This document shows, piece by piece, positions 9,496-17,549 of a stretch of DNA of 60,031 bases (position 1 is its first letter; the number at the start of each line of letters is the position of its first letter). Origin of the DNA: Bacteroidota bacterium (GTDB taxonomy: Bacteria; Bacteroidota; Bacteroidia; Chitinophagales; Chitinophagaceae). Under the pieces are notes generated by a model. The model did not search any database. It saw only the letters and a program-made list of their open reading frames with translations, and was not told the origin of the DNA. The position numbers and the translations under genes were made by a program. The stretch spans positions 1-60,031 of the forward strand of contig JAFDYD010000025.1 in assembly GCA_018267615.1 (NCBI GenBank), in the 5' to 3' direction.

Positions 9496-11373
9496 ATGAT
9501 ACGCTTTTCAAAATCGAAAAATAAAAAAGTATTTGCATGTGCAATTGCGGCTGCAATTGTTGCACTAACGGCAACGAATACACGCGCACAAAATACCGAC
9601 CAGCCGTACCAGGGAGTAATCGGAAAAACTTTAGCAGACTCAAAGGAATGGTGGGCACAACCACCAAAGCCACCAGCAGGAGCTCCCAATGTGCTATGGA
9701 TCATTTTGGATGATGTGGGATTCGGCGCAACAAGCGCATTTGGTGGAGTGATTCGCACACCAACGCTCGATAGTCTCGCTAATAACGGTCTTCGTTATAC
9801 GAATTTCCATACAGCAGCAATATGCGCTCCTACCCGCTCGGCGCTCCTCACCGGTCGTAATAGTCACTTCGTACACGAAGGCGGGTTCTCACATATCTCG
9901 TTGTCCGCCGGGTTTCCTGGTTACGACGGAAGGATTCCTTCCTCAGCAGGAACAATTGCAGAAATTCTGCGCAACAACGGATACAACACATTCACTGTCG
10001 GCAAATATGGCTTAACGCCGGATGAAGATGCAACAGATGCAGGTCCGTTCGACCGATGGCCCAGCGGTAAAGGCTTTGATCATTTCTTTGGATTTTTAGG
10101 ATCGCAAACTGATCAATACAAACCGGATCTCGTAGAAGATAACGCGCATGTTACACCGGACGGTCGTCATCTCAACGAACAAATTACGGATAAGGCTATC
10201 AGTTATATTGCCCGTCAGCAAAAAGCAGCGCCGGGCAAACCTTTCTTTCTTTACTACTCGCCTGGCGCAACACATGCTCCGCACCAGGTCGATAAATATT
10301 GGAGTGATCAATACAAAGGAAAATTCGATGAAGGTTGGGACGTGTTCCGTGAACGGGTGATCGCCAATCAAAAAAAATTGGGCATCATTCCATCATATGC
10401 GCAATTGCCCGCGCGCAATCCACGTGTACAGGCATGGAACTCGCTGAGTGGAGATCAGAAAAAATTATTCGCAAGATTCATGGAAGTGTATGCAGGATAT
10501 CTCACCTATACAGATTTTCAAATCGGCCGACTGATCAATTACCTACGGGAAACAAATCTGCTCAATAATACGATCGTATTTGTTGTAGTCGGTGATAATG
10601 GCGCCAGTAAAGAAGGAACGTCTGAAGGTGTGATTGAACCGAGAACAAATCCTGCGAGGGAAAAAACAGAAGCGGAATACCTCAAGGCAAATTTGGAAGA
10701 TATCGATTCCATCGGAACCGCCGAGGCAACTACAAACTATCCATTGGGATGGGCGCAGGCAGCCAATACTCCTTTCAAACAATGGAAACAAGATGCGAAT
10801 TCCGAAGGAGGAACACATAATCCGCTGATCGTTTTTTCTCCGAAAGGAATCAAAGATAAAGGCGGTATTCGTACACAATATGGATATGTAATCGACCTTT
10901 TACCAACTACCCTCGAATTCATAGGAATCAAAAAACCGGAATATATCCGCGGCATTAAACAAGACAGTATACAAGGCACTTCACTTGTGTATTCTTTTGA
11001 TGATGCGAAGGCACCGTCGCGGCACATCGTTCAGCACTATTATATTTTCGGATCGCGCGCGATTTATTATAAGGGTTGGAAAGCTGCTGCAGCGCATCGC
11101 CCGGACAACGTCGATTTTATTTTCAAACCGGGAGAGAAAATCGTGGATAAAAGTTTTGATGAAGATGTTTGGGAACTCTATAATCTCAATGAAGATTTCA
11201 ACGAAATAAATGATCTCGCAAAAAAATATCCTGATAAGCTCGCCGGGCTGAAAAAAGTATTTGACGAGCAGGCAGAGAAAAATCATTTATATCCGTTAAT
11301 CGATTGGTTCGATGTGTACAACAAAAATATCCATCATCCGAATGGAAGTCAAACGCAAGGGCCTATCAAATAG
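9496..11373 (+). CDS. Sulfatase (arylsulfatase-like, formylglycine type), first copy
   Basis: A 625-residue exported sulfatase of the alkaline-phosphatase superfamily. A signal peptide (to about residue 31) is followed by the metal motif LDDVGFG (D72, D73) and the formylglycine signature CAPTRSALLTG with C110; the cysteine must be oxidised by a maturase encoded elsewhere. The GDNGAS motif and the lysine in WKQDANSEGGTHNP fit the family. The second sulfatase signature reads GYNTFTVGKYGLTP: the histidine normally two residues after the lysine (KxH, H115 in Pseudomonas AtsA) is replaced by glycine. The protein most resembles the AtsA-like branch (AGPFDRWPSGKGF, PDLVEDNAHV). It is paralogous to the sulfatase at 12416-14275, with a binding-protein gene between them. 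Confidence 0.93.
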   Translation: MIRFSKSKNKKVFACAIAAAIVALTATNTRAQNTDQPYQGVIGKTLADSKEWWAQPPKPPAGAPNVLWIILDDVGFGATSAFGGVIRTPTLDSLANNGLRYTNFHTAAICAPTRSALLTGRNSHFVHEGGFSHISLSAGFPGYDGRIPSSAGTIAEILRNNGYNTFTVGKYGLTPDEDATDAGPFDRWPSGKGFDHFFGFLGSQTDQYKPDLVEDNAHVTPDGRHLNEQITDKAISYIARQQKAAPGKPFFLYYSPGATHAPHQVDKYWSDQYKGKFDEGWDVFRERVIANQKKLGIIPSYAQLPARNPRVQAWNSLSGDQKKLFARFMEVYAGYLTYTDFQIGRLINYLRETNLLNNTIVFVVVGDNGASKEGTSEGVIEPRTNPAREKTEAEYLKANLEDIDSIGTAEATTNYPLGWAQAANTPFKQWKQDANSEGGTHNPLIVFSPKGIKDKGGIRTQYGYVIDLLPTTLEFIGIKKPEYIRGIKQDSIQGTSLVYSFDDAKAPSRHIVQHYYIFGSRAIYYKGWKAAAAHRPDNVDFIFKPGEKIVDKSFDEDVWELYNLNEDFNEINDLAKKYPDKLAGLKKVFDEQAEKNHLYPLIDWFDVYNKNIHHPNGSQTQGPIK

Positions 11374-11391
11374 CATTAAAAAATAACCACG

Positions 11392-12390
11392 ATGACAAAT
11401 AAAAAAAATCTACTGATCCTGCGGAAATTATTTATGTTGTTATTATTTTCTGCAACGTTCTTTTTGCCAAGTCATTCGCAAACTGATTCGACAAGCCAGG
11501 TGATCAAAATTACCGGCACGCGATTGACTTATCCCATCATTCAAAAATGGATCGATGAGTATACGCTGCTGCATCCGCAGGTAAAAATTCTTGTGAGCAG
11601 CAAAATTCCGGCATCGGGTGCTGATATTCTTATTGTATCGCATATACTCGGTCCTCAGGATGTGAAAGAAACTCAATCCAGCATTGCACTTACCCGTTAT
11701 ATTCAACTGCCGATTGTGACCAGCCGCCGCGACGACATAGCTGGTTTGCAGTCGGCAGGTTTTACCGAAACAGATTTCAAACGCATCTATTTTTCAGGCA
11801 TCAGTGATGATGCGATGATTCCTCAAGAATATCGTTTCGTGGTTTACAAAAGAGAAAAATCCGCGTGCGCTTCCATCGCATTCGCCAATCATTTCGGCAA
11901 CCAGCAAAAAGATATAGATGGTATCGGTGTAAATGGCGATGATAGAGATTTGCTCGAAGCAGTAAAAAAAGATGTGCGTGGAATTTCTTATAACAACCTT
12001 GGATTTATATATGATATCAAAACCAGGAAAATAGTTGATAGCATCGCCATCGTACCGATCGACTTCAACAAAAACGGAAAGATCGACGAAGACGAAAAAA
12101 TATATAACACGCTGGATAACGTGCTCGACTATGCGGAAAAAACAAAAAGTCCGAAACTGCTCGCAGAAAATGTGCATGCACTCTTCAGCAAAACAGCACG
12201 CAAAGATGTTACCGAATTTTTATCATGGATTCTTGCAAAAGGCCAGCAATATAACCATGCTTATGGTTTTGTTAACCTCGATCCACGCGTAATTGCATCT
12301 GAGCAGAAATTAATTTCATCTTTCGGCACAAGCTACTCATGCGCACCGTCATCGCGCAATTTGATTTACAAGTCAGTCACAAAAAAATAA
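11392..12390 (+). CDS. Periplasmic PstS-like substrate-binding protein
   Basis: A 332-residue exported protein (signal peptide to about residue 30) resembling the PBP-like/PstS phosphate-binding fold. KITGTRLTYPIIQKWIDEYT with HPQVKILVSSKIPASGADILIVS matches the first lobe, and the C terminus has the closing helices. A segment DFNKNGKIDEDEKIY looks like a calcium-binding loop inserted in the second lobe, as in some Bacteroidota relatives. No ABC permease or ATPase is nearby, so it is not an obvious transporter component. Lying 18 bases after the first sulfatase and 25 bases before the second, it may capture the released sulfate or the sulfated substrate in the periplasm (inference). The ligand cannot be read from sequence. 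Confidence 0.7.
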   Translation: MTNKKNLLILRKLFMLLLFSATFFLPSHSQTDSTSQVIKITGTRLTYPIIQKWIDEYTLLHPQVKILVSSKIPASGADILIVSHILGPQDVKETQSSIALTRYIQLPIVTSRRDDIAGLQSAGFTETDFKRIYFSGISDDAMIPQEYRFVVYKREKSACASIAFANHFGNQQKDIDGIGVNGDDRDLLEAVKKDVRGISYNNLGFIYDIKTRKIVDSIAIVPIDFNKNGKIDEDEKIYNTLDNVLDYAEKTKSPKLLAENVHALFSKTARKDVTEFLSWILAKGQQYNHAYGFVNLDPRVIASEQKLISSFGTSYSCAPSSRNLIYKSVTKK

Positions 12391-12415
12391 CGATCACGAT
12401 TGAAAAAACAAAAGC

Positions 12416-14275
12416 ATGAACAAGAACAAATGGTTGATTGCATGGATAGCAGCAAACAGTTTGCTGAGCTTCCACGCGCAATCGCAACAAACACAGCAAC
12501 AATATCAAGGCACCATCGGTAAAACACTTGCCGAATCAAAAGAATGGTGGCCTGCACCAGTCAAAGCACCCGCGGGTTCACCCAATATTATTTGGATATT
12601 ATTGGATGATGTAGGCTTTGGAACTTCCAGTGCATTTGGGGGACCAATTAGTACGCCGGTGTTTGACAGTCTCGCTAATAACGGTCTCCGTTACACGAAC
12701 TTTCATACTTCTGCAATTTGTGCGCCGACACGCGCTGCTTTGCTCACAGGAAGAAATCAGCATTACGTACACATGGGAGGATTCGCGCATACACGTTTGT
12801 CTGCCGGCTTTCCCGGTTACGATGGAAGAATTCCTGAAGATAAAGGAACCGTAGCAGAAATTTTGCGCAGCAATGGTTACAATACTTTTGCTGTGGGTAA
12901 ATGGGGCGTAACACCAGATGAAGATGCAACCGATGCCGGACCTTTTGATCGCTGGCCACTCGGTAAAGGCTTTGATCATTTCCTTGGTTTTTTAGGATCG
13001 CAAACAGATCAATACACGCCGGATCTCGTAGAAGATAATGCGCATGTAAAAACAGATGGCCGCCATCTCAGCGAACAAATTACGGATAAGGCTATCAGTT
13101 ATATTGAAAAGCAGCATAAGGCCGCGCCAAACAAACCATTCTTTTTATACTACGCACCAGGCGCTACACATGCTCCTCACCAAGTAACCAAAGAATGGAG
13201 TGATCGATACATCGGCAAGTTTGATGAGGGATGGGATGTGTATCGCGAAAAAGTAATTGCGAATCAAAAAAAGCTTGGCATCATTCCGGCCAATGCACAA
13301 CTTCCTCCGCGTAATCCTGCGGTGAAGCCATGGAACTCGCTCTCTGCAGATGAAAAAAAATTGTACGCACGTTTCATGGAAGTATATGCCGGATATCTTA
13401 CTTACACGGATTATGAAGTGGGAAGAATTGTGAATTACCTGAAGGAAACCAATCAACTTGAAAACACGGTGATCTTTTTGATCATCGGTGATAATGGCGC
13501 GAGTAAGGAAGGAACATTCCAGGGCGTAGTGAACACCGGTGGACCTTTCGGAAAAAAACTTTCGCCGGAAGAAGCACTGAAAAATAATTTGGCGGAGATC
13601 GGAGAAATCGGAACGCCGCAAGGCAAACAAACCAACTATCCGCTCGGATGGGCGCAGGCCGCAAACACGCCATTCAAATTTTGGAAACAAGATGCGAATG
13701 CAGAAGGTGGAACACATAACCCGTTGATCATTTTTTATCCAAAAGGAATTAAAGACAAAGGCGGCATTCGTAATCAATATGGACATGTAATCGATATACT
13801 TCCAACCACTATTGATTTCGCAGGGCTCACATTGCCGGAATATATCAAAGGAATCAAACAGGATACACTACAGGGCACTTCGTTATATTATTCCATAAAC
13901 GATCCAAAGGCCTTATCTAAACATCACGACCAGTACTACTACATATTCGGTTCGCGCGCGATATATAAGGATGGATGGAAGGCAGAAACTGCGCATCACC
14001 CTGACTATATTGATATCAATGATTCCAGCACAGGCAAACAGCTTGTCAGAAATTATGACAACGATGTGTGGGAGCTTTATAATATCACCGATGATTTTAA
14101 CGAACGCATCGACCTCTCGAAAAAAAATCCCGAAAAATTAAAAGAGCTGCAGACGCTTTTCGACGAGCAGGCAAAAAAGTTTAATATCTATCCTTTCATA
14201 GATTGGGATGATGTGTTCAAGGCAAGAATCCATGTTACCAAAAACAGCAACAGCACCGGCTCATCCGGGCAATAA
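12416..14275 (+). CDS. Sulfatase (arylsulfatase-like, formylglycine type), second copy
   Basis: A 619-residue paralogue of the sulfatase at 9496. It has a signal peptide ending near AQSQQ, LDDVGFG metal aspartates (D64, D65), CAPTRAALLTG with formylglycine cysteine C102, IIGDNGAS and WKQDANAEGGTHNP. Its second signature reads GYNTFAVGKWGVTP, so it too lacks the KxH histidine, with glycine in its place. The shared loss means it predates or accompanied the duplication. A 34-base stretch around 13073 is identical to one around 10177, and neighbouring segments differ mainly at silent sites, so the duplication is fairly recent or gene conversion still acts. Different specificities on the same substrate are plausible (inference). 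Confidence 0.93.
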   Translation: MNKNKWLIAWIAANSLLSFHAQSQQTQQQYQGTIGKTLAESKEWWPAPVKAPAGSPNIIWILLDDVGFGTSSAFGGPISTPVFDSLANNGLRYTNFHTSAICAPTRAALLTGRNQHYVHMGGFAHTRLSAGFPGYDGRIPEDKGTVAEILRSNGYNTFAVGKWGVTPDEDATDAGPFDRWPLGKGFDHFLGFLGSQTDQYTPDLVEDNAHVKTDGRHLSEQITDKAISYIEKQHKAAPNKPFFLYYAPGATHAPHQVTKEWSDRYIGKFDEGWDVYREKVIANQKKLGIIPANAQLPPRNPAVKPWNSLSADEKKLYARFMEVYAGYLTYTDYEVGRIVNYLKETNQLENTVIFLIIGDNGASKEGTFQGVVNTGGPFGKKLSPEEALKNNLAEIGEIGTPQGKQTNYPLGWAQAANTPFKFWKQDANAEGGTHNPLIIFYPKGIKDKGGIRNQYGHVIDILPTTIDFAGLTLPEYIKGIKQDTLQGTSLYYSINDPKALSKHHDQYYYIFGSRAIYKDGWKAETAHHPDYIDINDSSTGKQLVRNYDNDVWELYNITDDFNERIDLSKKNPEKLKELQTLFDEQAKKFNIYPFIDWDDVFKARIHVTKNSNSTGSSGQ

Positions 14276-14300
14276 CTGATCAATCAAAAAAATTAATTCT

Positions 14301-14423
14301 ATGAACCTAAACGATATAGAAATTCTTAGCAAGAAAATAATGGTAGGGTTTATTATTTACATAGTGCCATTGATTATTATCAGTGGTGGACTATTACTCA
14401 TCAAAATCTTAATTCATAAATAA
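14301..14423 (+). CDS. Small single-pass membrane peptide (40 residues)
   Basis: An open frame of 41 codons starting ATG at 14301 and ending TAA at 14421-14423, directly between the second sulfatase (stop 14275) and the sterol-desaturase-type gene (start 14434). It encodes a polar N terminus (MNLNDIEILSKK), one hydrophobic helix of about 22 residues (VGFIIYIVPLIIISGGLLLI) and a short basic tail. The tight spacing (25 bases before, 10 after) and the clean membrane-helix design suggest a real gene. It may be a partner of the membrane di-iron enzyme behind it. No family is recognised; the function is unknown. Confidence 0.55.
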   Translation: MNLNDIEILSKKIMVGFIIYIVPLIIISGGLLLIKILIHK

Positions 14424-14433
14424 AATCATTTTT

Positions 14434-15486
14434 ATGAAAATCGATACCACAGTTTCAAAGCATATCGGAAGAGATATTGTCATCAGCCTTTTCATATATG
14501 CATTACCGATAGTTACCGTATATCTCTACTTTTTATTTAAAGGAGAAACACCATGGAACAGCGATTTGCATCCGCAGGCCGCTGCACCGGCACTGTTTCA
14601 TTTTATTGAACCCGCATTTAAAAATTTGCGGTCGTGGGGATTTATTGTGATTGCATTGGTAGTTGGAATATTTGAATTTGCACTTGGACTGTATGATAAC
14701 AAATGGACAAAAACAGAACGCGCTATAGATATTGTTTGCTTTGTTGCGCCAAAAGTTTTGCTCGTTCCCATCACCGGTTATTTCAGTTTGAAATTATTGC
14801 CATTGCTGCTTCCTGGTCTTGCAAATTATTTTTCCTGGGTGCCGTTTTGGGCTGGCGTGTTCATTATCGCCGTTGCTGATGATCTTACACAATATTGGTA
14901 TCATCGTCTGCATCACCAGGTACATTTTCTCTGGCGCTTTCATCGCACACATCATTCCGCACCCTATATGGGCATGGCAATGGCGAGCAGGCAGAATTTT
15001 ATCTATACCGTTTTCTTTTCACAGATATATTTGACGGCAACTCTTATATATCTTGGTTTAGGTTATGCTGCCTTGTTCGTCACCGTGCTTAAAACGCTTA
15101 TTACTCTATCAGCACACTCGAGTATCGCGTGGGACAAACCTTTTTACAAATACAAAATACTACATCCCATCGCCTGGGTGTTGGAGAGATTTATATCGAC
15201 ACCAGCAACACATCATGCACATCATGCAGATACCTTCGATGATGGCGTTGGTAATTACAAAGGAAATTTCGGGAATATGTTTTTTTTGTGGGACGTAATT
15301 TTCAAAACGGGTATCATCACCCGAAAATTTCCGAAATCGTACGGGATTAAATTTTATAAGCAAGAAGAATGGTACGCGCAATTTCTGTGGCCATTCTTCA
15401 AATCAAAAAAAGAAGGAAGTGAACTGGCAGCCGATGGTCCGGAAGTTGGCGATGCGGAAATACCAAATTCGTTGGCAACAGCATAA
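14434..15486 (+). CDS. Sterol desaturase / fatty acid hydroxylase superfamily membrane di-iron enzyme
   Basis: A 350-residue integral membrane protein with about four to five hydrophobic segments. It has the three histidine clusters that bind the di-iron centre of this superfamily: HRLHH and HRTHH (near residues 157-173) and HHAHH (near 263-267). The superfamily uses oxygen to hydroxylate or desaturate lipids, sterols or carotenoids, or cleaves ether lipids. The substrate cannot be told. Its place in a SusCD-sulfatase operon is unusual and hints that the imported compound has a hydrophobic part. The C-terminal tail (about 25 residues, acidic) is soluble. An imperfect palindrome follows the stop. 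Confidence 0.88.
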   Translation: MKIDTTVSKHIGRDIVISLFIYALPIVTVYLYFLFKGETPWNSDLHPQAAAPALFHFIEPAFKNLRSWGFIVIALVVGIFEFALGLYDNKWTKTERAIDIVCFVAPKVLLVPITGYFSLKLLPLLLPGLANYFSWVPFWAGVFIIAVADDLTQYWYHRLHHQVHFLWRFHRTHHSAPYMGMAMASRQNFIYTVFFSQIYLTATLIYLGLGYAALFVTVLKTLITLSAHSSIAWDKPFYKYKILHPIAWVLERFISTPATHHAHHADTFDDGVGNYKGNFGNMFFLWDVIFKTGIITRKFPKSYGIKFYKQEEWYAQFLWPFFKSKKEGSELAADGPEVGDAEIPNSLATA

Positions 15487-15489
15487 CAT

Positions 15490-15548
15490 CTTCGCAGTTT
15501 TGCATCTTTGCGAGAAAATATTTCACGCAAAGACGCAAAAACGCAAAG
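15490..15548. terminator. Imperfect palindrome after the di-iron enzyme gene
   Basis: Arms 15490-15517 and 15521-15548 (28 bases each) are reverse complements with five differences and a 3-base loop. They use the words GCAAAGACGCAAAAACGCAAAG and their complement. The element starts four bases after the stop codon and may end or attenuate the operon transcript before the GMC gene. Confidence 0.6.
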
Positions 15549-15575
15549 ACATTCTGATTTCTCAACGGAGTAGTA

Positions 15576-15642
15576 TGAGACGGTTTGAAAACAATTTGAT
15601 CAACGTGGATTATACTAATAGAAAAATTGTTGCGTTCTTCAC
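15576..15642 (+). promoter_or_regulatory. Recurrent 67-base element, copy 1 (upstream of GMC oxidoreductase)
   Basis: The segment begins TGAGAC, carries TTTGAAAACAATTTGAT at 15584-15600 and ends TTCTTCAC at 15635-15642. An element of the same length and layout occurs at 21627-21693; I count 48 of 67 identical positions, concentrated in the two ends. It ends 24 bases before the GMC start codon. Position and recurrence suggest a binding site for a shared regulator, possibly the nearby HTCS protein (inference). Confidence 0.5.
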
Positions 15643-15666
15643 GAGCTGATTCAATGCTGAAAAAAA

Positions 15667-17400
15667 ATGCCGGGAGATACGCTACACATCAACAACAAGG
15701 CGATTCAACAAAATACTTATGATGCCATTGTGATTGGTTCGGGAATCAGTGGCGGATGGGCCGCAAAAGAACTCACAGAAAAAGGTTTGAAAGTATTGAT
15801 GCTTGAACGCGGCCGCAACCTCGAACATATAAAAGATTATCTCACCGCCAATAAAAATCCCTGGGAATTTACACATCGCGGAAGAGCAACTGTTCAGCAA
15901 AAAAAAGAGGACCCGGTTATCGCAAGAGATTGGGCGATGTATGGAACAGCCGCTCAGGAACCCATTATGGATTATTGGGTGAATGAAAAAGAATGTCCAT
16001 ATGTAGAAGTAAAACCTTTTACCTGGTGGAGAAGTTATCAAATGGGCGGACGTTCACTGCTATGGGGCCGCCAGAGTTATCGTTGGAGTGATTTGGATTT
16101 CGAAGCAAATTTGAAAGACGGCATCGCAATAGATTGGCCTATACGTTACCGTGATATTGAATCTTGGTACGACTATGTTGAAAAATTTGCGGGCATCAGC
16201 GGATCAAAAGAAGGATTACCCCAATTACCCGACGGACATTTTCTTCCCCCGATGGATTTGAATTGTGTAGAGAAAGATGTGGCACAGAGAATCAAATCAT
16301 TTTATAAAGACCGGCGTCATATGTTCATCGGACGCGTTGCAAATCTTACAGCAGCCATTCCGGGACGAACACAATGTCAATTTAGAAACCGGTGTTGGGA
16401 AGGTTGTCCATTCGGTGGTTATTTTAGCACGCAGTCTTCTACACTTCCGGCTGCAATGGCTACTGGAAATTTAACGGTTCGTCCTTTTTCAATCGTTACA
16501 AAAATTCTTTTTGATAAAGACAGAAAAAAAGCGATCGGTGTCGAAGTATTGGACGCAGAAACAAATAAAACCTATTCTTTTTCTTCAAAAATTATTTTTC
16601 TGAATGCGTCTTCACTCAACAGCACATGGGTGTTGATGAATTCTGCAACGGATATTTGGCCGGATGGACTTGGAAGTAGTTCTGGCGAGCTCGGTCATAA
16701 TGTGATGGATCATCATTATATGCTCGGCGCTCAGGGAATCGTAGATGGTTTCGAAGACAAATATTATTTTGGAAGAAGAGCAAATGGATTTTATATCCCG
16801 CGTTTTGCAAATTTGTTTGGAGACAAAAGAGATTTCATAAGAGGTTATGGATACCAGGGGAGTGCGAGTCGGCAAGGATGGAGTCGTGATGTTGCGGAAT
16901 TAAATCTTGGTGCAGATTTAAAAGATGCCTTAACCGAACCAGGACCTTGGCATATCGGCGCAACAGGCTTCGGAGAAATTTTACCATATCATGATAATAA
17001 AATTTCGCTCGATAAAAATGTAAAAGATAAATGGGGGTTACCAGTCCTTGCAATGGACGCAGTATTGAGAGAGAATGAACTTCGTATGCGAAAAGATATC
17101 GTGAAAGAATTGATCGCGATGTTTGAAATTACCGGCGTACAAAAAATCAATTCGTGGGATAGCAAAGAATATGCAATCGGCCAGGGCATTCACGAAATGG
17201 GAACTGCGAGAATGGGAAAGGATAGAAAAACTTCTGTACTGAACAAACAAAACCAGGTTTGGGATGCGCCAAATGTATTTGTTACTGATGGCGCATGCAT
17301 GGTATCGAGCGCATGTCAAAATCCATCGTTAACTTATATGGCGCTGACAGCGCGAGCAGCAGATTTTGCTGTTAGGGAATTGCGAAAAGGAAATTTGTAG
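15667..17400 (+). CDS. GMC-family FAD oxidoreductase with a cysteine cluster
   Basis: A 577-residue flavoprotein of the glucose-methanol-choline family, gluconate/glucoside-dehydrogenase branch. The FAD motif VIGSGISGG lies at 22-30, with the ribose-binding E47. The C-terminal GQGIHEMGTARMG holds the catalytic histidine, and CQNPSLTYMALTARAADFAV is the usual ending. Cysteines C237, C243 and C247 (CQFRNRCWEGC) have spacing reminiscent of the [3Fe-4S] site of FAD-dependent glucose dehydrogenase, implying electron transfer to a cytochrome rather than oxygen (inference). No signal peptide is seen and the usual small partner subunit is absent from the window. It may oxidise an alcohol produced by the neighbouring operon. 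Confidence 0.88.
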   Translation: MPGDTLHINNKAIQQNTYDAIVIGSGISGGWAAKELTEKGLKVLMLERGRNLEHIKDYLTANKNPWEFTHRGRATVQQKKEDPVIARDWAMYGTAAQEPIMDYWVNEKECPYVEVKPFTWWRSYQMGGRSLLWGRQSYRWSDLDFEANLKDGIAIDWPIRYRDIESWYDYVEKFAGISGSKEGLPQLPDGHFLPPMDLNCVEKDVAQRIKSFYKDRRHMFIGRVANLTAAIPGRTQCQFRNRCWEGCPFGGYFSTQSSTLPAAMATGNLTVRPFSIVTKILFDKDRKKAIGVEVLDAETNKTYSFSSKIIFLNASSLNSTWVLMNSATDIWPDGLGSSSGELGHNVMDHHYMLGAQGIVDGFEDKYYFGRRANGFYIPRFANLFGDKRDFIRGYGYQGSASRQGWSRDVAELNLGADLKDALTEPGPWHIGATGFGEILPYHDNKISLDKNVKDKWGLPVLAMDAVLRENELRMRKDIVKELIAMFEITGVQKINSWDSKEYAIGQGIHEMGTARMGKDRKTSVLNKQNQVWDAPNVFVTDGACMVSSACQNPSLTYMALTARAADFAVRELRKGNL

Positions 17401-17401
17401 T

Positions 17402-17540
17402 GTTTGAACCATGATTAAAGGATTGAAGGATTATCAGGATAGAGTGGAGAAACAGAGTGGAGAGCGAACGACTATCGCTCTCCACTCTGTTTCTCCACTC
17501 TATCCTGATAATCCTTCAATCCTTTAATCATGGTTCAAAC
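17402..17540. terminator. Perfect 66-bp inverted repeat between convergent genes (GGAGAAACAGAG family, copy 1)
   Basis: Arms 17402-17467 and 17475-17540 are exact reverse complements over 66 bases, with a 7-base loop. The element begins two bases after the GMC stop and ends ten bases before the HTCS stop, so it fills the convergent gap. Its inner half (17441-17467 and 17475-17501) belongs to a family also found at 30974, 32237 and 57476; the outer half is unique here. It would serve as a bidirectional terminator. Confidence 0.95.
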
Positions 17541-17549
17541 ATTGGCGAT

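Noticed and set aside
13145..13786. A 213-codon frame antisense to the second sulfatase gene
   Set aside because: It mirrors a well-supported conserved gene and has cysteine- and arginine-rich composition typical of antisense frames.
4588..17400. First SusCD locus as an ordinary polysaccharide utilisation locus
   Set aside because: No glycoside hydrolase, lyase or carbohydrate esterase was recognised; the enzymes present are sulfatases and redox or lipid-type enzymes.
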